The notes beneath the pieces are model-generated. The model was not told where the DNA came from, ran no database searches, and saw only the letters and a list, made by a program, of their open reading frames with translations. The translations under genes were made by a program, and so were the position numbers. Shown piece by piece: positions 17,682 to 26,416 of a stretch of 58,919 nucleotides of DNA (position 1 is its first letter; the number at the start of each line of letters is the position of its first letter). Source of the DNA: Chloroflexota bacterium (lineage in GTDB: Bacteria; Chloroflexota; UBA6077; CF-72); the NCBI GenBank assembly GCA_019239775.1, contig JAFAZN010000023.1, forward strand, positions 1-58,919. The letters run 5' to 3'.

Positions 17682-19159
17682 TACGCAGTCTCACGCTGCG
17701 GCACGTCTGGGTGGTCATCACCGTTGGCGCGGCGTTCATTGGGCCAGCCAGCAACCCGATCGGGCTGCAGGACGTGTTGTGGACGCTGCTGCGCGGCCAA
17801 TGGATGGCCGACCACGCCACGCTCATCACCACCGACCCGTTCACCAGCGCACCCCACATTGCTGGCCAGACCCTGAACCTGCAGTGGTTAGCGGACCTGA
17901 TCTACCACGGCCTGGATGCCCTCGGTGGTTTGCCCATGGTGATCGCCGGAACCGCACTGGTCGTCGCACTCACATACGGGCTGGTACTGGCGGCTGCCAT
18001 TACGGCCAGCGGCCATTTGCGGCTTAGCTGCGTTGCCGTCTGGGGTGCGTACGCACTCGGCGCATCGAATCTTTCGCCCCGACCGCAGACGCTGGCCTAT
18101 CCGCTTTTTGCGTTTTTCTTGCTAGCCGTTGTCCGTTCGGAATGGCGCAAGGACTCCCGTCTGCTGTGGGCATTGCCATTCCTCACGGTTGTCTGGGCGA
18201 ACGTCCACGGCTCGTTCTTCACTGGCTGGGCGCTGCTTGGCTGCGCCGCTCTCGGACGAGTTATCGCCACGCGAAACGTGTGGAGCGCCAAGCCGTATGT
18301 CATCACCCTGGTCGCCTGTGTCATAGCCAGCGCGGTTACGCCCGCGGGCGTCGGCAGTCTCTTTTATCTGGCAACGATGAGCGGCAACCAGATCGTGCGC
18401 GATTACGTCACGGAATGGGCGCCCACGAGCTTCGGCTTGCGCGAGGGACCCCTGTTCTTCGGCTCAGTGGCCATCTTGTGCGGACTGATGCTCAAGTCTC
18501 GGCGACGTCTGACGCCGTTCGAGATCATCCTGCTCCTGGTCTTTGGCTACCTGGCCTGGTCGTCGGTGCGCGCCGTCGTGTGGTGGGGCCTGGCAATGGC
18601 GCCAACCCTCGCAGGCCTGCTTGGCGACATATTCCCGGCTCGCACACAGAACGGACGCAACGTCCCCGTGCTCAACGCGCTGATCATCGCGATGGTCGGT
18701 TGCCTGGTCGTGGTGAGCCTGCCGCAAAACAAGGCCATGGTGCCAATCCTTCCCGCGGACAAGCTCGGAGTTTTCTCGCCCGAGACGCCTGTCAAGCTGG
18801 GCGAGTACCTGCAAACTCATGATCCGCCACCCACCGGCAAGATGCTGAACGCCCAGGGCTGGGGTGGCTATCTCGAATGGGCGACCTGGCCGCGCCACCA
18901 GGTCTTCCTGGACGGTCGCATCGAGCTCCATCCCGACCAGGTCTGGCTGGACTACCTTGAGATAACCTTCCCGAGCTCCCGCTGGCGCAGCCTGGTGGAC
19001 CAGTACGGCATCAGTTACTTCGCGCTCGACAAAATGGAGCAGGCAGATCTCGTCGCCGACCTTCGCGCAGATGCCGCCACGTGGCACCTCGACTACGAGG
19101 ACGATCAGGCGGTGGTCTTCTCGCGCGCGCCGCTCTCGGCGCTGGCCACGCCACCCTGA
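17678..19159 (+). CDS. Multi-pass membrane protein resembling GT-C glycosyltransferases
   Basis: 493 residues with about ten to eleven transmembrane helices and a C-terminal extracytoplasmic domain of about 120 residues. The NVHGSFFTGW segment and the late GWGGYLEW...VFLDGRIELHP pattern are common in uncharacterised GT-C-like envelope proteins. An acidic residue in a first outer loop, as in lipid-phosphate-sugar users, is plausible but not certain. Starts with GTG overlapping the preceding gene. The last 55 bp overlap hisG on the other strand. Confidence 0.7.
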   Translation: MIRSLTLRHVWVVITVGAAFIGPASNPIGLQDVLWTLLRGQWMADHATLITTDPFTSAPHIAGQTLNLQWLADLIYHGLDALGGLPMVIAGTALVVALTYGLVLAAAITASGHLRLSCVAVWGAYALGASNLSPRPQTLAYPLFAFFLLAVVRSEWRKDSRLLWALPFLTVVWANVHGSFFTGWALLGCAALGRVIATRNVWSAKPYVITLVACVIASAVTPAGVGSLFYLATMSGNQIVRDYVTEWAPTSFGLREGPLFFGSVAILCGLMLKSRRRLTPFEIILLLVFGYLAWSSVRAVVWWGLAMAPTLAGLLGDIFPARTQNGRNVPVLNALIIAMVGCLVVVSLPQNKAMVPILPADKLGVFSPETPVKLGEYLQTHDPPPTGKMLNAQGWGGYLEWATWPRHQVFLDGRIELHPDQVWLDYLEITFPSSRWRSLVDQYGISYFALDKMEQADLVADLRADAATWHLDYEDDQAVVFSRAPLSALATPP

Positions 19160-20160
19160 AGCTGGCGCTTGAGCGCTTCAAACGTCCATGAGCGGTGCTC
19201 GAATACATAGCGCACCTGGGTGGCTGAGACCTCGCCTGCGCCGGCGCGACGCAGCGCTTCCACCGTCGGAAGCAGCACATCCTCACCAATCACCACTGTC
19301 AGCGCGAACCACTCCTGGTCCGAGACTTCCTTTGGAAAAACGCGCGCGATGGTGGGTCCGCGCAGCCCCACCGCGCCGCCAGCCGCCAACACGCGACGTG
19401 CGACATCCTCGGCACTCAAACCGGGGATGTTCGCCGTGATCGAGACCTGTTGACGGGAGCGTAAGTACGCCTCCATCAGCTCCAGGAGCCCGCGTGTGGT
19501 CTCCAGGCGTTCCGGATCTGACTGAAGCTCGCGCCGATTCCCGATCAGGCACGCCTGCGACTCCACCACCACGCCGCCGGCCACCGGCTTCAACCGGTTC
19601 TCGCGCAGCGTGACGCCACTCGAGGTGATGTCGCAAATGATGTCGGCTGTTTCGAGCGCGGGCGCCGCCTCGATCGCGCCGGTGACCTCTACCAGGGTGA
19701 AGTAGGTGATGCCGCGGTCGTACAGGAACTGGCGAGCCAGGTTGGCGTACTTGGTCGCGACGCGAAGCTCGCGGCCGGAGCTGCGCAGCTCGACAGCCAC
19801 CTCGGCCAGATCGGAGACTGAGGTGACGTCAACCCAGCCCTCCGGCACTGCAACGACCAGTGCGCAGCGACGGAAACCCAGCTCACCATGCACGACCAGC
19901 ACGTTGTCTTCTTCGGAGCGGTGCTCGGCCACGATGTCGTAGCCGGTTATGCCGAGGTCCACTGAGCCGGCGTTGACTTCGTCGAAAATGTCGGTGGCGC
20001 GCTGGAACACCACTTCCGCCGGACCGCTGGGGAGGCCGCGCATGCGCGCGCGGTACTGTCGCGGATTGCTGCGATCGACGCGCAGGCCACACTGGCCGAG
20101 GAAACGCAGCGTATCGTCTTCCCAGCCTTTGGACGGCAGCGCGAGTCTCAGCGCGCTCAT
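19105..20160 (-). CDS. hisG: ATP phosphoribosyltransferase (long form)
   Basis: First enzyme of histidine synthesis. N-terminal LRLALPSKGWEDDTLRFL, the DLGITGYDIV segment and the PRPP-binding ICDITSSGVTLRENRL are clear. The region after about residue 235 (SITANIPGLSAEDVARRVL) fits the C-terminal ACT-like regulatory domain of long HisG, which does not need HisZ; the protein then extends about 50 residues further. Start ATG overlaps the stop of the upstream HisRS-family gene (ATGA). Confidence 0.92.
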   Translation of the reverse strand: MSALRLALPSKGWEDDTLRFLGQCGLRVDRSNPRQYRARMRGLPSGPAEVVFQRATDIFDEVNAGSVDLGITGYDIVAEHRSEEDNVLVVHGELGFRRCALVVAVPEGWVDVTSVSDLAEVAVELRSSGRELRVATKYANLARQFLYDRGITYFTLVEVTGAIEAAPALETADIICDITSSGVTLRENRLKPVAGGVVVESQACLIGNRRELQSDPERLETTRGLLELMEAYLRSRQQVSITANIPGLSAEDVARRVLAAGGAVGLRGPTIARVFPKEVSDQEWFALTVVIGEDVLLPTVEALRRAGAGEVSATQVRYVFEHRSWTFEALKRQLQGGVASAESGAREKTTA

Positions 20161-21689
20161 GTCAACGCCTGGCGTACGAGGTCAACCATATCCCTGGTGG
20201 GTACACGGGTTTCCTGGCGAGAGCGCATATCCCGCAACACCACGACGCCCTCCTGCCGCTCACGTTCACCAACGAGCACCACTAACTGCATGCCGGCCCG
20301 GTCAGCGTAACGGAGCGCGCTCTTGACGCCACGCAGCCGAACGTCCTGCTCCACCACGACACCGTCGATCGCCCGAATGGTGCGGGCAACCTCGAGTGCC
20401 AAGGCATGATCGGCGGCCGATACGCCAACCACCAGCACGCGCCGATTGGCGGCAACCTGGTTTTGTGGCAGGGCCAAGTCGATACGCTCCACGCCGTACT
20501 GAAAACCGCATGCTGGCACCGCCTCGCGGCCGCCGAGCGCCCGCACGAGGTCGTCATAGCGTCCGCCGCCGCAGAGCTGGAGCGGTCCTTCGTCCGACTC
20601 CACATAGATCTCGAAGACGAGTCCGGTGTAGTAGCGCAGCCCGCGAGCGAGGCTCAGGTCCACCTCGATCTCGGCCTCGGCGGAGAGTGGTCCATAGGCG
20701 CGCAGCAAGTCGATTGCGCCGACGACTTCGTCGATTGGCGCGGTGCTCAGGCCACGCCGCACCAGCAGCGGTTGGAGCTGTGAAGCGAGTCGCTCGGGAG
20801 GCCCCGCGGCAGCGTGCAGTTGGCCGACGAATTCGAACGCTGCGCGCACCTGGTCGGTCGGATCGGGGCGCCTCGCTTTCGCCAGCAGGCGTTCGATGAT
20901 GTCGCGCGGCTGACGCGCGCCGCCCTCTACGGGCAAGCTGGCGCGGCTGAGTATGTCCTGCGCGATTGCCGTCGCCTGCTCGGGCGGCAAACTCGCCAGA
21001 CCAGGTGGCAGATCGCTCGCCGCGCCATTGGTGCTCTGATGGCCGCCGCCGAGCAGGCTCACGACTCTGGCGATTGCGTCTTCAGGATCCACGCGCCCGC
21101 GCGCGATGGGCTCCATCTGGTCAAGGACCAGGCCCTGGGCGTGGTCGCTCATGCCCAGCTGGGCCAGCAGCTGCAACGCGGCACCGAGATGACCGACCAC
21201 CAGCCGATAGCGCTTGATGCCGATGGCTTCGAGCCCGGCGCAGGCCAGGTGCAACACCTCGGCGTCGGCCGCCGCGCCCGATGCGCCGATCAGCTCCAGG
21301 CCCACAATCGTGAACTGGCGCGACCGCCCGCGCGACGGGCGTTCGTAGCGGAAGATCGGACCGCCGTAGTGCACGCGCAGCGGCAGGCTGTGGTTCTGGA
21401 GCTGATCGACGTACGCGCGGATCACGCTAGCGGTTAGCTCCGGGCGCAGGCACAGGCGGCGATTCCAGTGCGAAAACGCGTACATCCGCGCGACGATCTC
21501 GTCGCCGGATTTGCGCAGGAACAGCTCTAGCGGCTCGATGATGGGTGTCTGCATGCCCTGGTAGCCGAAGCGCTCGAACCCCTGGCGGAGGTTGGCCTCG
21601 AGCGTCCTGAGGCGCGCATCATCAGGTGGCAGCACGTCCGTGGTGCCACGCACACGCTGAATGGTTTGCGGCGCGCGTTCGCCAAGCAT
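20157..21689 (-). CDS. hisS: Histidyl-tRNA synthetase family protein (HisS or HisZ-like)
   Basis: 510 residues, longer than bacterial HisRS (about 420-430). Class II features: RGTTDVLPPDD start, LRPELTASVIRAYV, motif 2 FRYERPSRGR at 113-122, the histidine-binding RGLRYYTG at 349-356, GGGRYDDLVRALGG and FQYGVERI with motif 3 Arg. A C-terminal anticodon-binding-like domain occupies about 417-510 (SALRYADRAGMQLVVLVGE). The segment between motif 2 and RGLRYYTG is unusually long. The coupled hisG raises the option of a HisZ-like regulator, but the anticodon domain and RGLRYYTG favour a synthetase. Its 5' end faces the LuxR-type gene across 54 bp. Confidence 0.75.
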   Translation of the reverse strand: MLGERAPQTIQRVRGTTDVLPPDDARLRTLEANLRQGFERFGYQGMQTPIIEPLELFLRKSGDEIVARMYAFSHWNRRLCLRPELTASVIRAYVDQLQNHSLPLRVHYGGPIFRYERPSRGRSRQFTIVGLELIGASGAAADAEVLHLACAGLEAIGIKRYRLVVGHLGAALQLLAQLGMSDHAQGLVLDQMEPIARGRVDPEDAIARVVSLLGGGHQSTNGAASDLPPGLASLPPEQATAIAQDILSRASLPVEGGARQPRDIIERLLAKARRPDPTDQVRAAFEFVGQLHAAAGPPERLASQLQPLLVRRGLSTAPIDEVVGAIDLLRAYGPLSAEAEIEVDLSLARGLRYYTGLVFEIYVESDEGPLQLCGGGRYDDLVRALGGREAVPACGFQYGVERIDLALPQNQVAANRRVLVVGVSAADHALALEVARTIRAIDGVVVEQDVRLRGVKSALRYADRAGMQLVVLVGERERQEGVVVLRDMRSRQETRVPTRDMVDLVRQALT

Positions 21690-21702
21690 GTTGCGTTGAG
21701 CC

Positions 21703-21708
21703 TACACT
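21703..21708 (+). promoter_or_regulatory. Candidate -10 box TACACT for the LuxR-type gene
   Basis: TACACT lies in the 54-bp divergent gap between the HisRS-family gene and the regulator, 35 nt before the ATG at 21744. No clear -35 box. Confidence 0.4.
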
Positions 21709-21743
21709 CTGTCTCGGGAGTTGGGCACCCATACGAACGCGTA

Positions 21744-22499
21744 ATGTTTTCTGCCCAAACCGACCCGGTTCGACTGCTGATCGTCGAACGCCAGCCGGTC
21801 GTCACTCCTGAAGTTCGCTCACGGCTTGTGCGCGAGCCCGGCTTTGCCGTGGTTGGTCGTGTTGGCTCAGCGGTGGAGGCCAGTCGCTTCGGCCGCGATC
21901 AGTCGCTGGACATGGTGCTGGTCGAGTCGACGCTGCCCGAGCCAGGCGCCGTGGAGATGGCGCGCTTTTTCAAAGTGCGCAAGCCGAAGACGGTGATCGT
22001 GTTCGTTACACGCGCGTTTTCGCAGCCTGAGTTGTTCGAGGCCGCTCGAGTGGGCGCAGCGGCCTACCTGCGCGCCTCCACCGACGCGGACCTCTTCATC
22101 GCGACATTGCGCAGAGCTGCAGCGGGTCAGTTTCCGATCGACGAGGACGTGGTGCGCTTCCCGTCGGTCGCGGCGCGAATTCTGGCCGAGTTCCGCGAAA
22201 CCTCATCACCGGCTGCCTCAGAGGCGCCTGTGGCGCCTGAACCCGCGGTGGCGAAGGCAGAGCCAGAAGCGCTGGGGCCGCTCTTCGTGAAGCTCTCGCC
22301 GCGCGAGATCGAGATTCTGGACCTGGTAGCACGAGGCAACAGCAACAAGATCATCGGCCGCAAGCTGAGCATCAGCGACCAGACGGTCAAGAACCACGTC
22401 AGCGCCATTTTGCGCAAACTAGAGGTCAACGATCGCACCGAAGCCGTGGTCTATGCCCTGCGCAACGGCTGGATCCGCATCGAAGCCCCCACTTCTTAG
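21744..22499 (+). CDS. LuxR/NarL-type regulator with degenerate receiver domain
   Basis: 251 residues: receiver-like domain at about 8-130, Ala/Pro/Glu linker at about 150-185, LuxR-type helix-turn-helix at about 186-245 ([34 protein letters not shown]). The receiver lacks the phosphorylation set: the usual paired acidic residues are Glu15-Arg16, the phospho-Asp position appears to be Glu61 ([10 protein letters not shown]), and the conserved Lys near AYLRAS is missing. It is probably phosphorylation-independent, possibly constitutively active. It sits directly upstream of the Flp pilin genes, so a role in pilus expression is the natural inference. Confidence 0.85.
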   Translation: MFSAQTDPVRLLIVERQPVVTPEVRSRLVREPGFAVVGRVGSAVEASRFGRDQSLDMVLVESTLPEPGAVEMARFFKVRKPKTVIVFVTRAFSQPELFEAARVGAAAYLRASTDADLFIATLRRAAAGQFPIDEDVVRFPSVAARILAEFRETSSPAASEAPVAPEPAVAKAEPEALGPLFVKLSPREIEILDLVARGNSNKIIGRKLSISDQTVKNHVSAILRKLEVNDRTEAVVYALRNGWIRIEAPTS

Positions 22500-22522
22500 T
22501 CCGGCATAGACCTTGCGGGAAG

Positions 22523-22675
22523 ATGCCCTTTGGGGTCTGGAGAAGAGTGCGCGCTCAGTCGCTGGTGGAGTATGGCCTGATCATCGCGATGGTTGCAGTG
22601 CTCTGCGTTGCGAGCTTGCTGCTGTTCAGGCCTGAGATTGGCTCAGTCCTCAGTAATCTGAGCACCTCGGTATGA
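22523..22675 (+). CDS. Flp/Fap-type pilin, short form 1
   Basis: 50 residues. A basic N-terminus (MPFGVWRRVRAQ) is followed by the Flp core SLVEYGLIIAMVAVLCVASL. Tad-type prepilin peptidases cleave just before this segment, leaving the Glu-Tyr pair near the new N-terminus. The residue before LVEY is Ser here, not Gly. GGGAAG precedes the ATG. The hydrophobic core contains a Cys. It is close to the second pilin and probably a minor pilin or duplicate. Confidence 0.8.
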   Translation: MPFGVWRRVRAQSLVEYGLIIAMVAVLCVASLLLFRPEIGSVLSNLSTSV

Positions 22676-22697
22676 GGCCCCTGGCGTAGTTCTTGCA

Positions 22698-22754
22698 ACA
22701 GCCACGTGGCTGTAAGCACTGCGATTTCGCCCTGGTCAGGCGATCGCGAAATCG
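22698..22754 (+). repeat. Two inverted repeats between the pilin genes
   Basis: A perfect 16-bp palindrome ACAGCCACGTGGCTGT (22698-22713), then a hairpin with 9-bp arms CGATTTCGC (22722-22730) and GCGAAATCG (22746-22754); its loop contains CCTGGTCAGG. The second hairpin ends 3 nt before the AAGGAG of the next pilin. Either could be an operator, or an mRNA structure that sets the ratio of the two pilins. No T-run follows. Confidence 0.65.
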
Positions 22755-22773
22755 GGCAAGGAGAATACATGTG

Positions 22774-22917
22774 ATGCTGGAGCTGCGTGAGCGAGCTCAG
22801 GGTCTGGTCGAGTACGGCCTGATCATCGCCCTGGTGGCCGTGCTGGCCATTGCGGGCCTGATCATCTTTGGCCCAGCGGTGAGCAGTCTCTTGAGCAAGC
22901 TAGGCGGGTCGGTGTAA
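22774..22917 (+). CDS. Flp/Fap-type pilin, short form 2 (likely major pilin)
   Basis: About 47 residues: MLELRERAQGLVEYGLIIAL and a long hydrophobic helix ending LLSKLGGSV. The G-LVEY context is the classical Flp processing site. ATG at 22774 was chosen; GTG at 22771 (one codon longer) is 7 nt from a strong AAGGAG and equally likely. It is followed by a terminator, which fits a highly expressed separate pilin transcript upstream of the assembly genes. Confidence 0.88.
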   Translation: MLELRERAQGLVEYGLIIALVAVLAIAGLIIFGPAVSSLLSKLGGSV

Positions 22918-22941
22918 AGCTCCCCGCGAATCGGAGGAATT

Positions 22942-22976
22942 GATGGCCTGATCTCCGTGAGGTCGGGCCATCTTTG
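22942..22976 (+). terminator. Terminator after the pilin genes
   Basis: GATGGCC and GGCCATC arms (22942-22948, 22966-22972) followed by TTTGT. The T-tract is short. Upstream of it is an AT-poor stretch with no gene. Confidence 0.7.
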
Positions 22977-23045
22977 TGCCACTTCCCCTGAGTGGGGGTG
23001 TGACGTGATCCGAAGGTTTCCCCCCTGTTACGCCGTTGTAATCAA

Positions 23046-23070
23046 AGGCAATCCAATGCCTCTCTATAAT
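23046..23070 (+). promoter_or_regulatory. cpaB promoter with TATAAT and overlapping inverted repeat
   Basis: Perfect TATAAT at 23065-23070, 75 nt before the cpaB GTG. An inverted repeat AGGCA-6-TGCCT (23046-23061) sits just upstream in the -35 to -10 spacer and could be an operator. No good -35 box, which suits an activator-dependent promoter. The whole gap 22918-23145 contains only this, the pilin terminator and a G5/C5 inverted repeat near 22994-23026. Confidence 0.5.
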
Positions 23071-23145
23071 GCCGCGCCGCCAAACGGCCGATCCTTAGCA
23101 CAGACATCTATCCACCCATTTGGCAGCGAGAGGTAACTGAACGGC

Positions 23146-24015
23146 GTGCAAAGAAAACGACTCGGCTTAATCCTGATTTGTGGCGGCGTCCTTCTGGCGC
23201 TGATTGTCGGCGTCATGGTGTATTCGCAAGTCTCTGAGGCAGAGCGCGTCAAATCGCAATTGCCAACGGCGCGGGTAGTGATCGCCACCGCGGACATTCC
23301 GGCGCGCACAGAGATTGCGGCGTCGATGATCAACGTGCAGACCGTCCCCAACGAGTTGGTGCAGGCCGGAGCGGCCACCAAAGTCGAGGATGTTGTCGGC
23401 AAGTTCACGCCGAATGCCATCACCAAGGGCGAAGTTATCAACACGCAGAAGATTGGACCGATCGCGGCCAAGAACGCGCCATCATTCACCGTCGAAAAAG
23501 GCAAAGTGATGTACGTGATGCCGGTCTCGTTCGCCGGTACCCAGTTCTCGCTGGCGCAGGTGAATGCGCTGCGTTCGGGTGACCGCGTCGACCTGCTGTA
23601 CACGACCATCAACACGCCTCAGAACCTGTCTGCAGATCAGCGCCAGTCGATCGATGCCAACCCGATCCCGTACCTGCAAACGCGCATCATGCTGCAGGAC
23701 CTGCGGATCCAGGAGATCGGCTCGTACGCGGCAGACGGCACGCTGGTGCCAGCGGGTGGTGATCCCAGCAAAGGTGGCACGTCGATCGCCAACGCGAACA
23801 TCATCTTCGTAGTCGATCCCGAAGAAGCCCTGGTACTGAAGTGGCTCAAAGACGCAGCCACCTACTACAAGCAGAGCAACGTCGAAATGGTGCTGCGCTC
23901 GCCGGCTGACGATCAGCAGGCCGACAACAACCTGGTGGTGAACTTCAACTACATGCAGCAGAAGTACAACCTCGCGCCGCCACCGAGCATGCCTGTCGCC
24001 TCCGTCGGCCACTAA
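23146..24015 (+). CDS. cpaB: Flp pilus assembly protein CpaB/RcpC
   Basis: 289 residues. One N-terminal transmembrane helix (LGLILICGGVLLALIVGVMV) is followed by an SAF domain (VVIATADIPARTEIAASMIN..., about 41-100) and an RcpC-type extracytoplasmic domain. In diderm Tad systems CpaB works with the CpaC secretin; no secretin is present here. GTG start with AGAGG about 12 nt upstream. First gene of cpaB-tadA-tadB-tadC. Confidence 0.9.
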   Translation: MQRKRLGLILICGGVLLALIVGVMVYSQVSEAERVKSQLPTARVVIATADIPARTEIAASMINVQTVPNELVQAGAATKVEDVVGKFTPNAITKGEVINTQKIGPIAAKNAPSFTVEKGKVMYVMPVSFAGTQFSLAQVNALRSGDRVDLLYTTINTPQNLSADQRQSIDANPIPYLQTRIMLQDLRIQEIGSYAADGTLVPAGGDPSKGGTSIANANIIFVVDPEEALVLKWLKDAATYYKQSNVEMVLRSPADDQQADNNLVVNFNYMQQKYNLAPPPSMPVASVGH

Positions 24016-24035
24016 AAGGAAAGTCTGACTGACTG

Positions 24036-25433
24036 ATGTCTTTGCTCAAACGCCTCGAGCACGGTGGCGGTGGCCTGGCGGCGCCGACGCCACCGTCAGA
24101 AGGGGACGCTGCCAAACCTCAAACTGAACCTACCTTCCGGCCAACGCCGGTGCAGTCGCAGGTCACCGAGGCTCAGCGCAGCCTCAAGGACCGTGTCAAG
24201 CGCAAGCTCATCTCTGAGCTCGATCCGTCGGTCGACACCAACGAGATCGACGAAGTGCGCCACCGCCTCAAGAGCCTGTTCGACCAGATCATCGAAGCCG
24301 AAAACCTGGTACTGACCCGCGCCGAGAAAGAGCGCCTTTTCGAGGAGCTGGCGGCTGACGTGATCGGCTTCGGTCCAATTGAGCCGCTATTGACCGACCC
24401 GAGCGTGTCCGAGGTCATGGTCAACGGTCCAAAGAAGATTTACTTCGAGCGCAAAGGTCGCCTGATGCTCAGCGACGTCCAGTTCGACGACGACGAGCAC
24501 GTGCGCCGCATTATCGATCGCATTGTGTCTCCGCTGGGACGCCACGTCGACGAGGCATCCCCGATCGTCGACGCACGTTTGCCTGATGGCTCCCGCGTGA
24601 ACGTGGTCATCCCACCAATCTCACTCATCGGTCCGACGATCACCATCCGAAAGTTCACCAAGGAGAAGCTGCGCGTCGACGATCTGATTCGGTTCGGGTC
24701 AATGACCCCGGAGATTGCCGATTTCCTGAAGGCCTGCGTCTACGCGCGCCTCAACATCGTGATCTCGGGCGGCACCGGTTCAGGCAAGACCACGCTGCTG
24801 AACGTGATGAGCAACTTCATCCCCGATGACGAGCGCATCGTCTCGATTGAAGACTCTGCCGAGCTGCAGCTGGCCAAAGAGCACTGGATCCGCATGGAGA
24901 CGCGCCCGGCAAACATCGAAGGGAGCGGTGCGATCACGGCGCGTGACTGCATCAAAGCCACCCTGCGAATGCGACCCGACCGAGTGATCGTCGGCGAGTG
25001 CCGTGGCGGTGAAGCCCTGGACATGCTCCAGGCCATGAACACGGGCCACGACGGTTCCCTGACCACGGGTCACGCGAACTCGCCGCGGGACATGCTCTCG
25101 CGTCTGGAGACCATGGTGCTCATGGCAGGTATGGACCTGCCGGTGCGCGCCATCCGCGAGCAGATCAGCTCCGCGGTGGACCTCATCGTTCAGCAGAGTC
25201 GCATGCGGGATGGGTCGCGCAAGGTGACGCACATCACCGAGGTCCAGGGCATGGAAGGTGACAAGGTCACCCTCCAGGACGTGTTCCTGTTCGAGCAGGA
25301 AGCATACGAGAACGGCAAGGTTATTGGCGCCATCAAGCCTACCGGCGTGCGGCCGAAGTTCATGCCGAAGATCGAAGAGGCAGGCATCGCGCTGCCGCCG
25401 ACGGTCTTTGGTCTTGCGAACGGCTACTTCTGA
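24036..25433 (+). CDS. tadA: Tad pilus assembly ATPase TadA/CpaF
   Basis: Secretion-ATPase of the type II/IV family that powers Flp pilus assembly, 465 residues. Walker A GGTGSGKT is at 245-252, the Asp-box [11 protein letters not shown] follows, and the Walker B and His-box region reads [17 protein letters not shown] then [11 protein letters not shown]. The N-terminal ~100 residues are a charged three-helix region. The stop shares one base with the tadB ATG. Confidence 0.95.
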   Translation: MSLLKRLEHGGGGLAAPTPPSEGDAAKPQTEPTFRPTPVQSQVTEAQRSLKDRVKRKLISELDPSVDTNEIDEVRHRLKSLFDQIIEAENLVLTRAEKERLFEELAADVIGFGPIEPLLTDPSVSEVMVNGPKKIYFERKGRLMLSDVQFDDDEHVRRIIDRIVSPLGRHVDEASPIVDARLPDGSRVNVVIPPISLIGPTITIRKFTKEKLRVDDLIRFGSMTPEIADFLKACVYARLNIVISGGTGSGKTTLLNVMSNFIPDDERIVSIEDSAELQLAKEHWIRMETRPANIEGSGAITARDCIKATLRMRPDRVIVGECRGGEALDMLQAMNTGHDGSLTTGHANSPRDMLSRLETMVLMAGMDLPVRAIREQISSAVDLIVQQSRMRDGSRKVTHITEVQGMEGDKVTLQDVFLFEQEAYENGKVIGAIKPTGVRPKFMPKIEEAGIALPPTVFGLANGYF

Positions 25434-26404
25434 TGTCAATCGAAGCCCTGTTGGCGGTTCTCACCACCGCCGGTTTGATCATGCTGGTGATCGGCGTGAA
25501 TCACGTCCTGCGTCGCGATCGCTCCGCGCTGGACAAGCGCTTGCGTCGGTACGGCGGCCGCGCCTACCAGTTGACTGAAGACGAGCAGAAAAAGGCCGCT
25601 TCGGTTGCCGTCACCCAGATGCTCGCAAAGAAGGTTGAGGCCTCGCTGAGCGGCCGCACCTTCGCCAACGCACTCCAGACCGATCTGGCTCGTGCCAACC
25701 TGAAGCTCACCGTCGGCGAGTTTGTCATGCTGCAGATCGCGGCGACCGCGCTCGTAGGCATGCTGGCCTGGCTCATTTCGGGCGCCATGCTGGTCGGCAG
25801 CATCTTCGCCGTGTTTGGCTGGTTCATTCCCAAGATCTGGCTGGGTCGCCGCCAGGCTGGCCGTCTCAAAGCATTCAACAATCAACTCGCCGACACCATC
25901 GCCCTGATGAGTAACTCGCTGCGGTCAGGCCTGAGCCTGGTGCAGGCGATGGAGATGATCTCCCGCGAAGCCGAACCGCCGATTTCGGACGAGTTCCAGC
26001 GCGTCGTGCGCGAAATCGGTCTCGGGGTGGGGCCGCAGGAGGCGCTGCTGCACCTGGTGCGGCGCGTCGACAGTGATGACCTGGACCTGCTGGTCGTGGC
26101 CATCCTGGTGCAGTTCGAGATCGGCGGCAACCTATCGCGCATTCTCGATTCGATCGCGGGCACCATCCGCGAGCGAGTCAAGCTGCACGGCGAGATCCGC
26201 ACCATGTCCGCGCAGGGCCGCATGGCTGGGTACGTGCTCTCGGGCATGCCCGTGGCGATCGGCGGTCTGTTGATGCTGATCGCGCCGAGCTATATGGGCG
26301 CACTCTTCAAGCCTGGTCCGTGGCTGGTGCTGCCAGTGGCTGGTCTCTGCGGCATCATCACGGGCTTTTTCACCATCCGCAAGCTCGTCGCAATCGAGGT
26401 CTAG
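25433..26404 (+). CDS. tadB: Tad pilus assembly inner-membrane protein TadB
   Basis: Type II secretion F domain protein, 323 residues. An N-terminal helix, two central hydrophobic helices (about 95-140), the T2SF cytoplasmic domain (FNNQLADTIALMSNSLRSG, EIGLGVGPQEALLHLVRRV) and a C-terminal helix pair. Together with TadC it forms the membrane platform on which TadA works. Starts at the base where tadA stops. Confidence 0.93.
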   Translation: MSIEALLAVLTTAGLIMLVIGVNHVLRRDRSALDKRLRRYGGRAYQLTEDEQKKAASVAVTQMLAKKVEASLSGRTFANALQTDLARANLKLTVGEFVMLQIAATALVGMLAWLISGAMLVGSIFAVFGWFIPKIWLGRRQAGRLKAFNNQLADTIALMSNSLRSGLSLVQAMEMISREAEPPISDEFQRVVREIGLGVGPQEALLHLVRRVDSDDLDLLVVAILVQFEIGGNLSRILDSIAGTIRERVKLHGEIRTMSAQGRMAGYVLSGMPVAIGGLLMLIAPSYMGALFKPGPWLVLPVAGLCGIITGFFTIRKLVAIEV

Positions 26405-26416
26405 ACAGGTACAGCC

